From the NCBI GenBank assembly GCA_964536265.1, contig CAZHVV010000009.1, positions 1-23,985 on the forward strand: a stretch of DNA of 23,985 bases, given 5' to 3'. The position numbers were made by a program, and so were the translations under genes. The DNA is from JAPUDS01 sp964536265. GTDB lineage: Bacteria > Patescibacteriota > Saccharimonadia > Saccharimonadales > Saccharimonadaceae. The notes beneath the pieces were generated by a model. It was not told where the DNA came from, searched no databases, and was given only the letters and a program-made list of their open reading frames with translations. This document shows positions 1 through 6,931 of the stretch, piece after piece (positions within the stretch are counted from its first letter, which is position 1; the number at the start of each line of letters is the position of its first letter).

Positions 1-1635
1 ACCTATTGGACGTTTTCCTGACCCAATGCCTGAGCGACTACGACGGATCGCTTTCGCAACGGTTTTCAGTGCATGGTCCTGACCAACAACATATTTTGCT
101 AACGTGGCTTCAAGCTTCTTGTAGGCACCAGCTTCAGTTTTCCTCAACTGCGTTACTGGAACACCGCTCATCTCGGAGACTGCTCGGGCAACCGTTTCGG
201 TGTCGAGAGGTACGACTTTGTCTGCTGATGGTTTTTGCTTATCAATCTTCTCCTGCAAGCGGCTCATACGCATTTTATACAGGGCTGCTCGTTCATAATC
301 TTCAGCAGTTACTGCCTCTTCCATTTTATCCGTCAGTATACGTAGTTCCCTCATATACTCGCGTTGTTTCGTAGGAGTCTTGGAGTTTCGGACACGGAGT
401 AGCGCAGCCGATTCATCAAGTACGTCGAGTGCCTTGTCAGGCATAAAGCGATCAGAAATATAACGCTCTGCCATATACACGACATCGTCAATCACGTCAT
501 CTTCAACGGTCACGTTATGATGCTTCTCATAATACGACTTGAGTCCACGAAGTATTGCTTTTGTATCGGCAATACTAGGTTCTGGCACGACTATTGGTTG
601 TAAGCGACGCTCAAAAGCGGCATCTTTTTCGATATGTTTGCGATACTCATCAAGGGTAGTCGCGCCAATCATGCGGATTTTGCCACGTGCAAGTCCTGGT
701 TTTAGAATATTTGCAGCATCCATCGAACCTTCGGCCGAACCTGCCCCAATAATCAAATGTAGTTCATCGATGAACAATATAATATTTTTATCCTCAGTCG
801 CTTCATCGAGCACCTCTTTGAGGCGCTCTTCAAACTCCCCTCGGTACTTTGTTCCAGCAATCAACGCTGGCATATCAAGCTGAATAATCCGCTTGTCAAG
901 CAAATATGCTGGTACCTGTTCGGCAACAATTCGCGATGCGAGCCCTTCAACGATTGCAGTTTTTCCAACACCTGGTTCACCTATAAGTATCGGGTTATTC
1001 TTTGTTCGGCGCGACAGAATAGTAATCATACGGGCAATCTGTTTTTCTCGGCCAATGACCGGGTCAAGCTCGCCTTTTTTTGCGAGTTGGGTGATATCAC
1101 TTCCGTATTTATCGATTGCCGTCTGACGACGAGGACGACGCGTCTTGACTGACCCTGTTTGGGCTGTCTGTTCAGTGTCCGACTGGCGCCCGAGATACTG
1201 CTCAATATCACCAATCAGGTCATCAATCGACACATTCATATCACGTAGCAATACTGTCGCACGGGCGTTCTTCTGCGATAGGATACTGAAGAGAATATGT
1301 TCGGTGCCACAAATATCTTGTCGAAATTCTTGTGCCACCTCCCAACTCATCCGAAGTGTCAATTTTGCAGTTTCACTTAGACCCTTTTGGCCGTTGTTTA
1401 CGACAAGCGACCTTGGGGTCAAATTGAGCGCAAGACGGGCGCGATCGTACGACACGCCGGCATCTGCAAGCATTCGTGCTCCAACCGAATCAGATTGGCT
1501 TAAGACACCTAGTAAAATATGTTCAGTTCCAATATACGCACTGCCGAGCGTCCGGGCGAGCATGTCGGCCTGCTCCAAACTGCCTCGTGCATTGTCTGTC
1601 AGAAACTGTGAAAAATCTTGAAAATTTTCAGGCAT
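1..1635 (-). CDS. clpC: ATP-dependent Clp protease ATPase subunit ClpC, N-terminal 545 aa (runs off left edge)
   Basis: This is a Hsp100/ClpC-type AAA+ unfoldase, which unfolds substrates and feeds them to the ClpP protease. Seen: a double Clp-N repeat domain at about residues 5-145, with ARTLGSAYIGTEH and a second TEHILFSIL copy. AAA1 has Walker A GEPGVGKT at 219-226 and Walker B IILFIDE at 285-291. A short UVR-like middle segment at about 435-465 (DYERAALYKMRMSRLQEKI) marks ClpC rather than ClpB, which has a long coiled-coil M domain. AAA2 begins (YVVGQDHALKTVAKAIRRSR) and is cut by the window edge, so the second Walker motifs are not visible. The ATG at 1635 follows a strong Shine-Dalgarno AAAGGAGGGG. 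The gene lies downstream of nusA on the same strand but has its own CIRCE-controlled promoter. Confidence 0.95.
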   Translation of the reverse strand, partial: MPENFQDFSQFLTDNARGSLEQADMLARTLGSAYIGTEHILLGVLSQSDSVGARMLADAGVSYDRARLALNLTPRSLVVNNGQKGLSETAKLTLRMSWEVAQEFRQDICGTEHILFSILSQKNARATVLLRDMNVSIDDLIGDIEQYLGRQSDTEQTAQTGSVKTRRPRRQTAIDKYGSDITQLAKKGELDPVIGREKQIARMITILSRRTKNNPILIGEPGVGKTAIVEGLASRIVAEQVPAYLLDKRIIQLDMPALIAGTKYRGEFEERLKEVLDEATEDKNIILFIDELHLIIGAGSAEGSMDAANILKPGLARGKIRMIGATTLDEYRKHIEKDAAFERRLQPIVVPEPSIADTKAILRGLKSYYEKHHNVTVEDDVIDDVVYMAERYISDRFMPDKALDVLDESAALLRVRNSKTPTKQREYMRELRILTDKMEEAVTAEDYERAALYKMRMSRLQEKIDKQKPSADKVVPLDTETVARAVSEMSGVPVTQLRKTEAGAYKKLEATLAKYVVGQDHALKTVAKAIRRSRSGIGSGKRPIG

Positions 1636-1672
1636 CTGCCCCTCCTTTTTGCCCCATTTGGACAATACTTTG

Positions 1673-1702
1673 AGTATAACAAAATTAGCACTCCTTGGTC
1701 AA
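1673..1702 (-). promoter_or_regulatory. sigma70-type promoter of clpC
   Basis: On the minus strand TTGACC (1702-1697) is followed after 18 nt by TATACT (1678-1673). The -35 box lies in the central spacer and arm of the CIRCE palindrome. The predicted start near 1666 leaves a leader of about 30 nt carrying the Shine-Dalgarno site. Confidence 0.8.
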
Positions 1703-1711
1703 GAGTGCTAA
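1685..1711 (-). promoter_or_regulatory. CIRCE operator (HrcA binding site) of clpC
   Basis: A perfect inverted repeat, TTAGCACTC-N9-GAGTGCTAA, identical to the CIRCE consensus. It covers the -35 box of the clpC promoter. In other bacteria HrcA binds CIRCE and represses heat-shock genes, so clpC is inferred to be heat-induced through HrcA. On the clpC strand the same palindrome is followed by TTTTGTT, so it could also slow readthrough from nusA. Confidence 0.95.
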
Positions 1712-1734
1712 TTCAATTTTCTCAGAATACCTAT

Positions 1735-2883
1735 TTATTCTGCTGTTTCTTGGATAGCGCTTAGCAAATCGTCTTCAATATTCTTGCGTGCTTTTGTTGG
1801 TGCAGCTTTTTCGACTATTGGTGCTGGAGCAGGAGCAGTAGGAGCAGCTGTCTCGATATCAAGCTCGTAACCAGTTAGTTTACTAGCAAGCCGAACATTC
1901 TGGCCACCACGGCCAATTGCAATTGACTGCTGATCTTCATTGACGAAGACGCGTGCGCGTTTGTCATTTTCATCAATCTCTATACGTGCAATCTCAGCTG
2001 GGCTGAGCGCATTCGCAATAAAGTTCTTTGTATCTTCGTCATAGGTGATGATGTCAATTTTTTCCTGGTCACCAATCTCATTCATGACTGCAGTAACACG
2101 CGTACCATGTCCACCGACAAATGTACCGACTGGGTCAACACCAGGAACTGTCGAACGAACAGCAAGTTTCGTACGCTTGCCGGCTTCGCGAGCAATCGCC
2201 TTGATTTCAACTGCACCTGTTTCCATTTCTGGTACTTCTTGGCGGAAGAGGTATTCAACAAATGCTTCATTTGAACGACTGACGATGAGCTGAGGACCAC
2301 GATTTTCACGGTCGATATCTTTTAGGTATACCTTGATACGTGATCCAATACCGTAGTATTCACCAGGGATTTGTTCACTGGCAGGCAAAATAGCGATTGC
2401 TTTGCCGAGTTCAATTCGCACAACCCGTGCTTCAACGCGCTGTACCGTACCAACAAGCACAGAGCCGACTTTGTCTTCAAACTCTTCCATGACAACTTCA
2501 CGTTCTGCTTCGCGCAGTTTTTGGAGCACAACTTGCTTTGCAGTTTGAGCAGCAACACGGCCGAAGGCTGATGCTTCAAAGCCCTCTTCGACAATATCAC
2601 CAAGCGCTGCGTCTTTTTTGAGTCGTTTTGCTTCTTCGATGGTCATTTGGTTTGCGTCATTCTCAACTTCTTCAACGACTTCGTACTGGACAAATACTTT
2701 CGCAGTACCGTTAACAGTGTTCAATTCGGCGCGAACATTCTGCTCACGGTCACCATTATCACGGCGCCATGCAGCGGCAACTGCCTGTTGAACGACGTCT
2801 AAAACTGATTCTTCTGGTAAGTTCTTTTCCTCAGCAATAGTGCTGATGGCGAGAACGAGTTGTTTAATGTTTAAATCTTCCAT
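1735..2883 (-). CDS. nusA: transcription termination/antitermination factor NusA
   Basis: NusA binds RNA polymerase and nascent RNA to control pausing, termination and antitermination. Its 382 aa match the short NusA form without the C-terminal acidic repeats of E. coli. Domains in order: N-terminal RNAP-binding domain (about 1-130), S1 domain (about 139-205, starting GSVLVGTVQRVEARVVRIEL), KH1 with VGGHGTR at 256-262, and KH2 with IGRGGQNVRLA at 323-333. A Pro/Ala-rich linker (about 347-358) leads into a short acidic tail. The ATG at 2883 is preceded by AAAGGA with 5 nt spacing. The usual partners rimP and infB are not adjacent; clpC is next downstream. Confidence 0.97.
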   Translation of the reverse strand: MEDLNIKQLVLAISTIAEEKNLPEESVLDVVQQAVAAAWRRDNGDREQNVRAELNTVNGTAKVFVQYEVVEEVENDANQMTIEEAKRLKKDAALGDIVEEGFEASAFGRVAAQTAKQVVLQKLREAEREVVMEEFEDKVGSVLVGTVQRVEARVVRIELGKAIAILPASEQIPGEYYGIGSRIKVYLKDIDRENRGPQLIVSRSNEAFVEYLFRQEVPEMETGAVEIKAIAREAGKRTKLAVRSTVPGVDPVGTFVGGHGTRVTAVMNEIGDQEKIDIITYDEDTKNFIANALSPAEIARIEIDENDKRARVFVNEDQQSIAIGRGGQNVRLASKLTGYELDIETAAPTAPAPAPIVEKAAPTKARKNIEDDLLSAIQETAE

Positions 2884-2945
2884 AGTATCCTTTCATTATC
2901 TTGATACGAAAAATTCCGACCTGCCGGCCGGATGTGTACGTAACT

Positions 2946-2973
2946 ATCATAGCAAATTAGTCCATGTTGTCAA
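2946..2973 (-). promoter_or_regulatory. sigma70-type promoter of nusA
   Basis: Minus strand TTGACA (2973-2968), 16 nt spacer, TATGAT (2951-2946), with TGC directly before the -10 box (extended -10). It shares the string AATTTGCTATRAT with the promoter of the 102-aa gene upstream. The predicted leader is about 55 nt. Confidence 0.85.
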
Positions 2974-2983
2974 TATATGACTT

Positions 2984-3018
2984 GGCCCCACACTACAGTG
3001 TGAGGCCTTCGTCGAAGG
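2984..3018 (-). terminator. tandem hairpins after the 102-aa gene, probable terminator
   Basis: On the minus strand a small hairpin CCTTC-GAC-GAAGG (3018-3006) runs into a stronger one, GGCCTCACAC-TGTA-GTGTGGGGCC (3007-2984), a 10-bp stem with one G-U pair. No clear U-tract follows (AAGTCATAT), so intrinsic termination is likely but not textbook. It sits between the 102-aa gene stop and the nusA promoter. Confidence 0.55.
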
Positions 3019-3023
3019 GTCAG

Positions 3024-3332
3024 TTACAGCGGAGAACCGAGGTCTCCACTACCACCGACTTGGAACGCACACCCGACGGGCTTTTTGCCCAGTCTGCCGT
3101 TGACCACTGCTTCCATCTCGTACGCACGAGATAGTTCTGGTGGCAAGTCGACCCGGGTGCAGGTGATGGTGATCTCCTGTTCGGTGCCATCGACCATCCG
3201 CACCCAGAAGGTGAGTTCCACGCCCCGAGAGTTGGGAACCTTCTCGAGTGCTTCATTGGCGTGGACGAGATCGTCGATGCCAGGTGCCGTGATGATGTAC
3301 GCGACGTGGCCCGGAGCGACAGCAGCGGTCAT
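3024..3332 (-). CDS. unrecognised 102-aa protein, G+C-rich gene
   Basis: I do not recognise this protein. It starts MTAAVAPGHVAYIITAPGID and ends GGSGDLGSPL. No signal peptide, membrane segment or cofactor motif is evident. Alternating hydrophobic/polar stretches such as GVELTFWVRM and QEITITCTRV suggest a small beta-rich soluble domain. By hand count about 70 of 102 codons end in G or C, visibly more than in neighbouring genes, which could reflect recent transfer or strong codon selection. Support for a real gene: a consensus promoter, a structured leader, a Shine-Dalgarno AAAGGGA upstream of ATG 3332, a TAA stop and a terminator-like hairpin. It is a monocistronic unit between nusA and a divergent peptidase gene. 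Confidence 0.75.
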   Translation of the reverse strand: MTAAVAPGHVAYIITAPGIDDLVHANEALEKVPNSRGVELTFWVRMVDGTEQEITITCTRVDLPPELSRAYEMEAVVNGRLGKKPVGCAFQVGGSGDLGSPL

Positions 3333-3335
3333 GAG

Positions 3336-3444
3336 TTAATCCCTTTCGACGTATGACTATGAGGTAGCCATAATGTTCCGACACCACGGATTCCCCGTGG
3401 CTACTCTGCCTCTCGACAAAGATTAAGCCTATCTTGCGATATGC
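3336..3444 (-). promoter_or_regulatory. structured 5' leader with sequestered Shine-Dalgarno (candidate cis-regulatory RNA)
   Basis: In the leader of the 102-aa gene (minus strand) I see three elements. First, a 5' hairpin GCATATC-GCAA-GATAGGC (3444-3427) with a GNRA tetraloop. Second, directly after it, TTAATCTTTGTCGA (3426-3413) can pair with TCGAAAGGGATTAA (3349-3336): 11 Watson-Crick pairs, 2 G-U pairs and 1 mismatch, burying the AAAGGGA ribosome-binding site. Third, inside that helix lie two stems: CCACGG/CCGTGG (3400-3384) and GTAGCC/GGCTAC (3404-3399 with 3369-3364). These share two bases, so they partly compete. The class is unknown to me. Confidence 0.55.
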
Positions 3445-3453
3445 TATTTTATT

Positions 3454-3482
3454 ATTATAGCAAATTGTTATATATTTGTCAA
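3454..3482 (-). promoter_or_regulatory. perfect-consensus sigma70 promoter of the 102-aa gene
   Basis: Minus strand TTGACA (3482-3477), 17 nt spacer, TATAAT (3459-3454), with an upstream TGC making an extended -10. This is the best promoter in the window. The predicted start near 3447 gives a leader of about 115 nt. Confidence 0.9.
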
Positions 3483-3501
3483 TATTGTAAACCGTGTCTG
3501 T

Positions 3502-3507
3502 TACAAT
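3502..3507 (+). promoter_or_regulatory. -10 box of the M13 peptidase gene, leaderless arrangement
   Basis: TACAAT lies 7 nt before ATG 3515, so transcription would start at or next to the A of the start codon. No good -35 box at standard spacing and no Shine-Dalgarno site are seen. Confidence 0.6.
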
Positions 3508-3514
3508 AGATTCT

Positions 3515-5443
3515 ATGCAAAATACCCAACTTGACACCTCTGTTCGCACTCAGGACGACTTTTTCGGCTATGTAAACAACGCATGGCTGAAGGCTAATCC
3601 GATTCCTCCAAGTGAATCGATGTGGGGCACCTTCTACGTACTTCGCGATCAAGCATGGCGAGCAACACACGAAATTGTCGAGGACCTGACAAAACAGGAC
3701 GATAGTTCACTATCACACGAAGAACGACTACTGAAAACATTTTTTGCAAGCGGCTTGCACTATGAATCACAGCGAGAGCAACACATCGCGACCGTTACGC
3801 GCGAACTTGAGGCTGTGAACGCACTCCAAACGAAAGCTGACCTCGCAACGTTTCTAGGAGCGGCACACCGACAAGAGTTGTCTGTTTTTTGGACTCCATA
3901 CGTCTCACTAGATGACAAAGATAGCAAGATGCAAGTTTTACGAATTTTTCAAGACGGCCTCAACCTACCAAACCGTGACTATTACCTTGATGATACTGAG
4001 GAAATGCGAAATATTCGTTCGGCATATGAAACTCACTACAAAACCATCACTACACTATTACCTGAGCTAGCGCATTCAGACTGGAAGCACATCATCGAAA
4101 TTGAAACGGATCTCGCACGTGCTGCCTGGACCGATGTCGAACTCCGTGATATCGAGAAGAACTACAATCATTTCACTATAGCTGAACTTAACAGCCATTT
4201 TCCTAGTTTTGACTGGTCAGCGTATTTTACCGGCTTAGGCTGGAAACAACCAAGTGACCACGTCATAATTGACCAACCCTCTTTTATTGAGGCTACCCTT
4301 CGACTCATAGATGCGTATTCACTCGAAGAAATCAAAAGCTACCTGTCGTGGCATACACTCGGGCGTTTCTTGAGTTGGATAGACGAAACTGTCACCCAAG
4401 CAAATTTCGATTTTTATGGCAAAGTACTTGGTGGTGCCAAGGAGCTTCAGCCTCTCTGGAAGCGAGTTGTGCTTCGTGCTGACCAGCTAATCATCGGTGA
4501 AACACTCGGGCGTGAATACGCAAAACGACATTTCCCTGAGAGTTCAAAAGAATCAGTACTAAAAATCGTTGAGGATATTCGCCGCGCATATCACGCGAGG
4601 ATTGACCGACTCGACTGGATGACCGCTCCAACCAAGGCGCGAGCTCACACAAAGCTCGACAATATCAAGGTATTCATAGGGTATCCAACCGTCTGGCGTG
4701 ATGTTTCGACACTTTCATTCTCTGCAGATAATTTCCTTGAAAATGGCCTTGCCGCGCGTGGTTTGGCATCTGACCTTGAGCTCGCAAAAATTGGTAACCC
4801 ACCAGCCGAAGAAGAATGGGAAATGCATGCCCACACCGTCAATGCCTACCACCATCCTAACCGACTCGAAATCGTTTTCCCGGCAGCAATTCTGCAATCA
4901 CCATTTTATGATCCGCACGCTAGCTATGCGACAAATCTTGGCGGTATTGGTGCTGTTATCGGTCATGAGTTCACTCACGGGTTTGATGACCAAGGCTCAC
5001 AGTTTGACGAAGCTGGTAACACCAAACAGTGGCAGAGTGATGAGGAACGAAAAAAGTTTATGAAACTAGCTGATGTTATTGTTCGGCAAGCTGATACATA
5101 TGAAACTGTCAAAGGAACATTTTTACAAGGAAAATTAGTGTTAGGTGAGGCAATTGCCGACCTTGGCGGGCTTGAACTTGCAATTGAAGCATTGCGCGCA
5201 GACGTGAACAAAGAGCAGCTACCCGCCGCTCTAGAAGAACTCTTTGTGAATTTCGCTCGTGCGGAGTGCGGCCAGGCCACGCAAGAGCGTTTAGTTGAGC
5301 TCGCAAAGACAGACCCGCATCCGCCTAGCCCATTCCGCGTCAACTGTGTCGTCACCCATGCAGATAGCTTTTACGACACCTACCACCTCGAACAGTCCGA
5401 TAAACTGTATCTGCCGTCAGACAAACGTGCTCGAATCTGGTAG
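3515..5443 (+). CDS. pepO: M13 family zinc metallopeptidase (PepO/neprilysin-like), cytosolic
   Basis: This is an oligopeptidase of the neprilysin family, which cleaves peptides on the amino side of hydrophobic residues using one zinc. Seen: zinc motif HEFTH at residues 484-488 in VIGHEFTHGFDDQG, third ligand in GEAIADLGG at 544-552 (E545, D549), substrate-binding VNAYHHPNR just upstream, and the family's C-terminal ending RARIW. The 642 aa are normal for the family. No signal peptide or TM anchor is present, so it should be cytosolic like streptococcal PepO, perhaps digesting imported peptides. I chose ATG 3515 because TACAAT ends 7 nt before it; an in-frame GTG at 3494 would add 7 residues but lies upstream of that box. 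It converges on rnhB-yraN with a 6-nt gap. Confidence 0.93.
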   Translation: MQNTQLDTSVRTQDDFFGYVNNAWLKANPIPPSESMWGTFYVLRDQAWRATHEIVEDLTKQDDSSLSHEERLLKTFFASGLHYESQREQHIATVTRELEAVNALQTKADLATFLGAAHRQELSVFWTPYVSLDDKDSKMQVLRIFQDGLNLPNRDYYLDDTEEMRNIRSAYETHYKTITTLLPELAHSDWKHIIEIETDLARAAWTDVELRDIEKNYNHFTIAELNSHFPSFDWSAYFTGLGWKQPSDHVIIDQPSFIEATLRLIDAYSLEEIKSYLSWHTLGRFLSWIDETVTQANFDFYGKVLGGAKELQPLWKRVVLRADQLIIGETLGREYAKRHFPESSKESVLKIVEDIRRAYHARIDRLDWMTAPTKARAHTKLDNIKVFIGYPTVWRDVSTLSFSADNFLENGLAARGLASDLELAKIGNPPAEEEWEMHAHTVNAYHHPNRLEIVFPAAILQSPFYDPHASYATNLGGIGAVIGHEFTHGFDDQGSQFDEAGNTKQWQSDEERKKFMKLADVIVRQADTYETVKGTFLQGKLVLGEAIADLGGLELAIEALRADVNKEQLPAALEELFVNFARAECGQATQERLVELAKTDPHPPSPFRVNCVVTHADSFYDTYHLEQSDKLYLPSDKRARIW

Positions 5444-5449
5444 AACGTA

Positions 5450-6394
5450 CTATAACTCAACAATATCAGTGACAACTGGCGGCGTGCCAGTTGTTGCTAT
5501 AGCGACAAGTTGCAAATCAGTAGACATGAGATCATGATAGTGCGCAAACACGCGGGCTGCAAATAACATCTGGTGGTATTTCTTTGGCGTGATAGCTTCT
5601 AGTCCACTCCCTTGCCGTTCGCTCTTGCGGTGTTTTACTTCGCAGAAATACACCATCCCCGCTTTTTCGGCAACAATATCTATCTCACACACACGCGTTT
5701 TCCAGTTACGTGCAACAATTCTGTAGCCATTTGCCATAAGATAGTCAGTAGCCGTGTCTTCCGACAGATTACCGATGTCGCGAGATGATACACTTTGACG
5801 TGGAGCTGTGGGATGAGGGGGATGAGGTAGGTTTGCAAACGCACGTATCGGCGCAAAACTCACTCTGTGCAGTGGTGTTAATCCTTTCGCTTCGATTGCC
5901 TGACGATGCGCTGCCGTACCGTAACCGACATGTTTTTCAAAACCATAGCCAGGATAGAACTCGGACATCTCGCTCATAAAGGCATCACGAGCGACCTTAG
6001 CGACTATCGATGCTGCGCTGACACTCGGTACCAGTAAATCAGCTTGTTTTAGCGTCGTGACATACGGTCCTTTGCCGGTATCTTTCAAAAAATTCACCGT
6101 TCCATCAAGCACTATCTGATGATACGGTATGGTTATCTCCTCAAGTGCCCGTTTGCATGCCAACGTCAATGCTCTACTCATACCGAGCGTATCAAGCTCA
6201 CTTGCTGACACCCAACCAAGTCCGACAGCTTGGGCCTTCTCGTATATCTTTGGCGCTAGCGCCTCTCGCTTTTTGGCAGACAGTTTTTTGCTATCAGTCA
6301 AACCGTCTATTTGTACTTCTCCAAGCACAACAGCACCAACGACTAATGGCCCTGCCCACGGTCCACGGCCTACTTCGTCAATCCCAACTATCAT
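5450..6394 (-). CDS. rnhB: RNase HII fused to a YraN/UPF0102 endonuclease-like domain
   Basis: The N-terminal 1-185 is RNase HII, which cuts the RNA strand of RNA-DNA hybrids and single ribonucleotides. Motifs: GIDEVGRGPWAGP at 4-16 (catalytic D6, E7), DSKKL at 34-38, LDG with D97, KQAD with D119, and VGYGTAAH at 157-163. A Pro/His-rich linker (about 190-200) leads to a YraN-type domain at 205-314. There E212, CEIDIVAEK (E237, D239) and CEVKHR (E252, K254) form a restriction-nuclease-like D/E-ExK site. rnhB and yraN are neighbours in many bacteria but usually separate genes. ATG 6394 lies inside the end of the VanZ-like gene (17-nt overlap) with no clear Shine-Dalgarno, so translation is probably coupled. 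The stop is TAG. Confidence 0.93.
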   Translation of the reverse strand: MIVGIDEVGRGPWAGPLVVGAVVLGEVQIDGLTDSKKLSAKKREALAPKIYEKAQAVGLGWVSASELDTLGMSRALTLACKRALEEITIPYHQIVLDGTVNFLKDTGKGPYVTTLKQADLLVPSVSAASIVAKVARDAFMSEMSEFYPGYGFEKHVGYGTAAHRQAIEAKGLTPLHRVSFAPIRAFANLPHPPHPTAPRQSVSSRDIGNLSEDTATDYLMANGYRIVARNWKTRVCEIDIVAEKAGMVYFCEVKHRKSERQGSGLEAITPKKYHQMLFAARVFAHYHDLMSTDLQLVAIATTGTPPVVTDIVEL

Positions 6395-6854
6395 ATTTGT
6401 TTGGTTTAAAAAACAATATGTACGCGATATAAATCACCAATGCACCAAAGGTGTTAGCTAGCAAATCCCACGACGTGTCATTAATGCCTTGAGACATCCC
6501 ACCGGAAAGATACAGTGCTACCTCAAACAACTCATTCATGACTCCAAGCACACTCACGAGAGTAAACAACGACAGCGCCTCAACAAACCAGTGCGGGTGA
6601 CGTCCGAGTGACTCCTTTATGAAAATCCACAAAAGTCCCGTAAACATACCACCGCCTAGAAAATGTGTCGTAAACGACGTGTCTCTCCCATCAACTGTGG
6701 GTGACGGTAGATACCATGAGACAAAAAATAGCAGACAGGCAGCTACTAACCACCATCTATACGGCTCTGGGTCACCGCCGAGTCTACGGACGACATATGG
6801 CGCTGCAAAAAAGATGATGACTGGAACAATAACTGAAACAATCTGAAAAACCAT
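6378..6854 (-). CDS. VanZ-like/YjdF-like integral membrane protein
   Basis: 158 aa with about four to five hydrophobic helices (for example residues 4-22, 34-50, 66-82, 92-110 and 133-150). A signature near the C-terminus, NDTSWDLLANTFGALV, resembles the D-x-x-WD-x-x-x-N-x-x-G motif of VanZ-like and DUF2238/YjdF proteins. An ELFE segment lies in a preceding helix. Function is unknown; the family is linked to envelope or lipid functions. It uses TGA as stop (6378-6380), so TGA is a stop codon here. ATG 6854 has TATAAT 6 nt upstream, indicating a leaderless mRNA. It is the first gene of a two-gene unit with rnhB-yraN. Confidence 0.75.
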   Translation of the reverse strand: MVFQIVSVIVPVIIFFAAPYVVRRLGGDPEPYRWWLVAACLLFFVSWYLPSPTVDGRDTSFTTHFLGGGMFTGLLWIFIKESLGRHPHWFVEALSLFTLVSVLGVMNELFEVALYLSGGMSQGINDTSWDLLANTFGALVIYIAYILFFKPNKYDSWD

Positions 6855-6860
6855 GTCTAA

Positions 6861-6866
6861 ATTATA
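6861..6866 (-). promoter_or_regulatory. -10 box (leaderless) of the VanZ-like/rnhB-yraN unit
   Basis: TATAAT on the minus strand ends 6 nt before ATG 6854. No -35 consensus is apparent. Transcription should begin at the start codon. Confidence 0.65.
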
Positions 6867-6883
6867 GACGATTGAGACAGAAT

Positions 6884-6912
6884 TAGAGAAAAGACCCCCA
6901 AATGGAGGTCTT
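6884..6912 (-). terminator. rho-independent terminator of rplS
   Basis: Minus strand AAGACCTCC-ATTT-GGGGGTCTT, a 9-bp stem with one T-G pair, followed by TTCTCT. It lies 20 nt after the rplS stop and just upstream of the VanZ-like promoter. This is the clearest intrinsic terminator in the window. Confidence 0.85.
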
Positions 6913-6931
6913 CACACTATTCGAAGAGTTG

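Noticed and set aside
3085..3339. 84-codon plus-strand open frame opposite the 102-aa gene
   Set aside because: The minus strand has the consensus promoter, Shine-Dalgarno and terminator; the plus-strand frame has none.
3494..3514. GTG start seven codons upstream for the M13 peptidase
   Set aside because: It lies before the TACAAT -10 box, which predicts transcription starting at ATG 3515.
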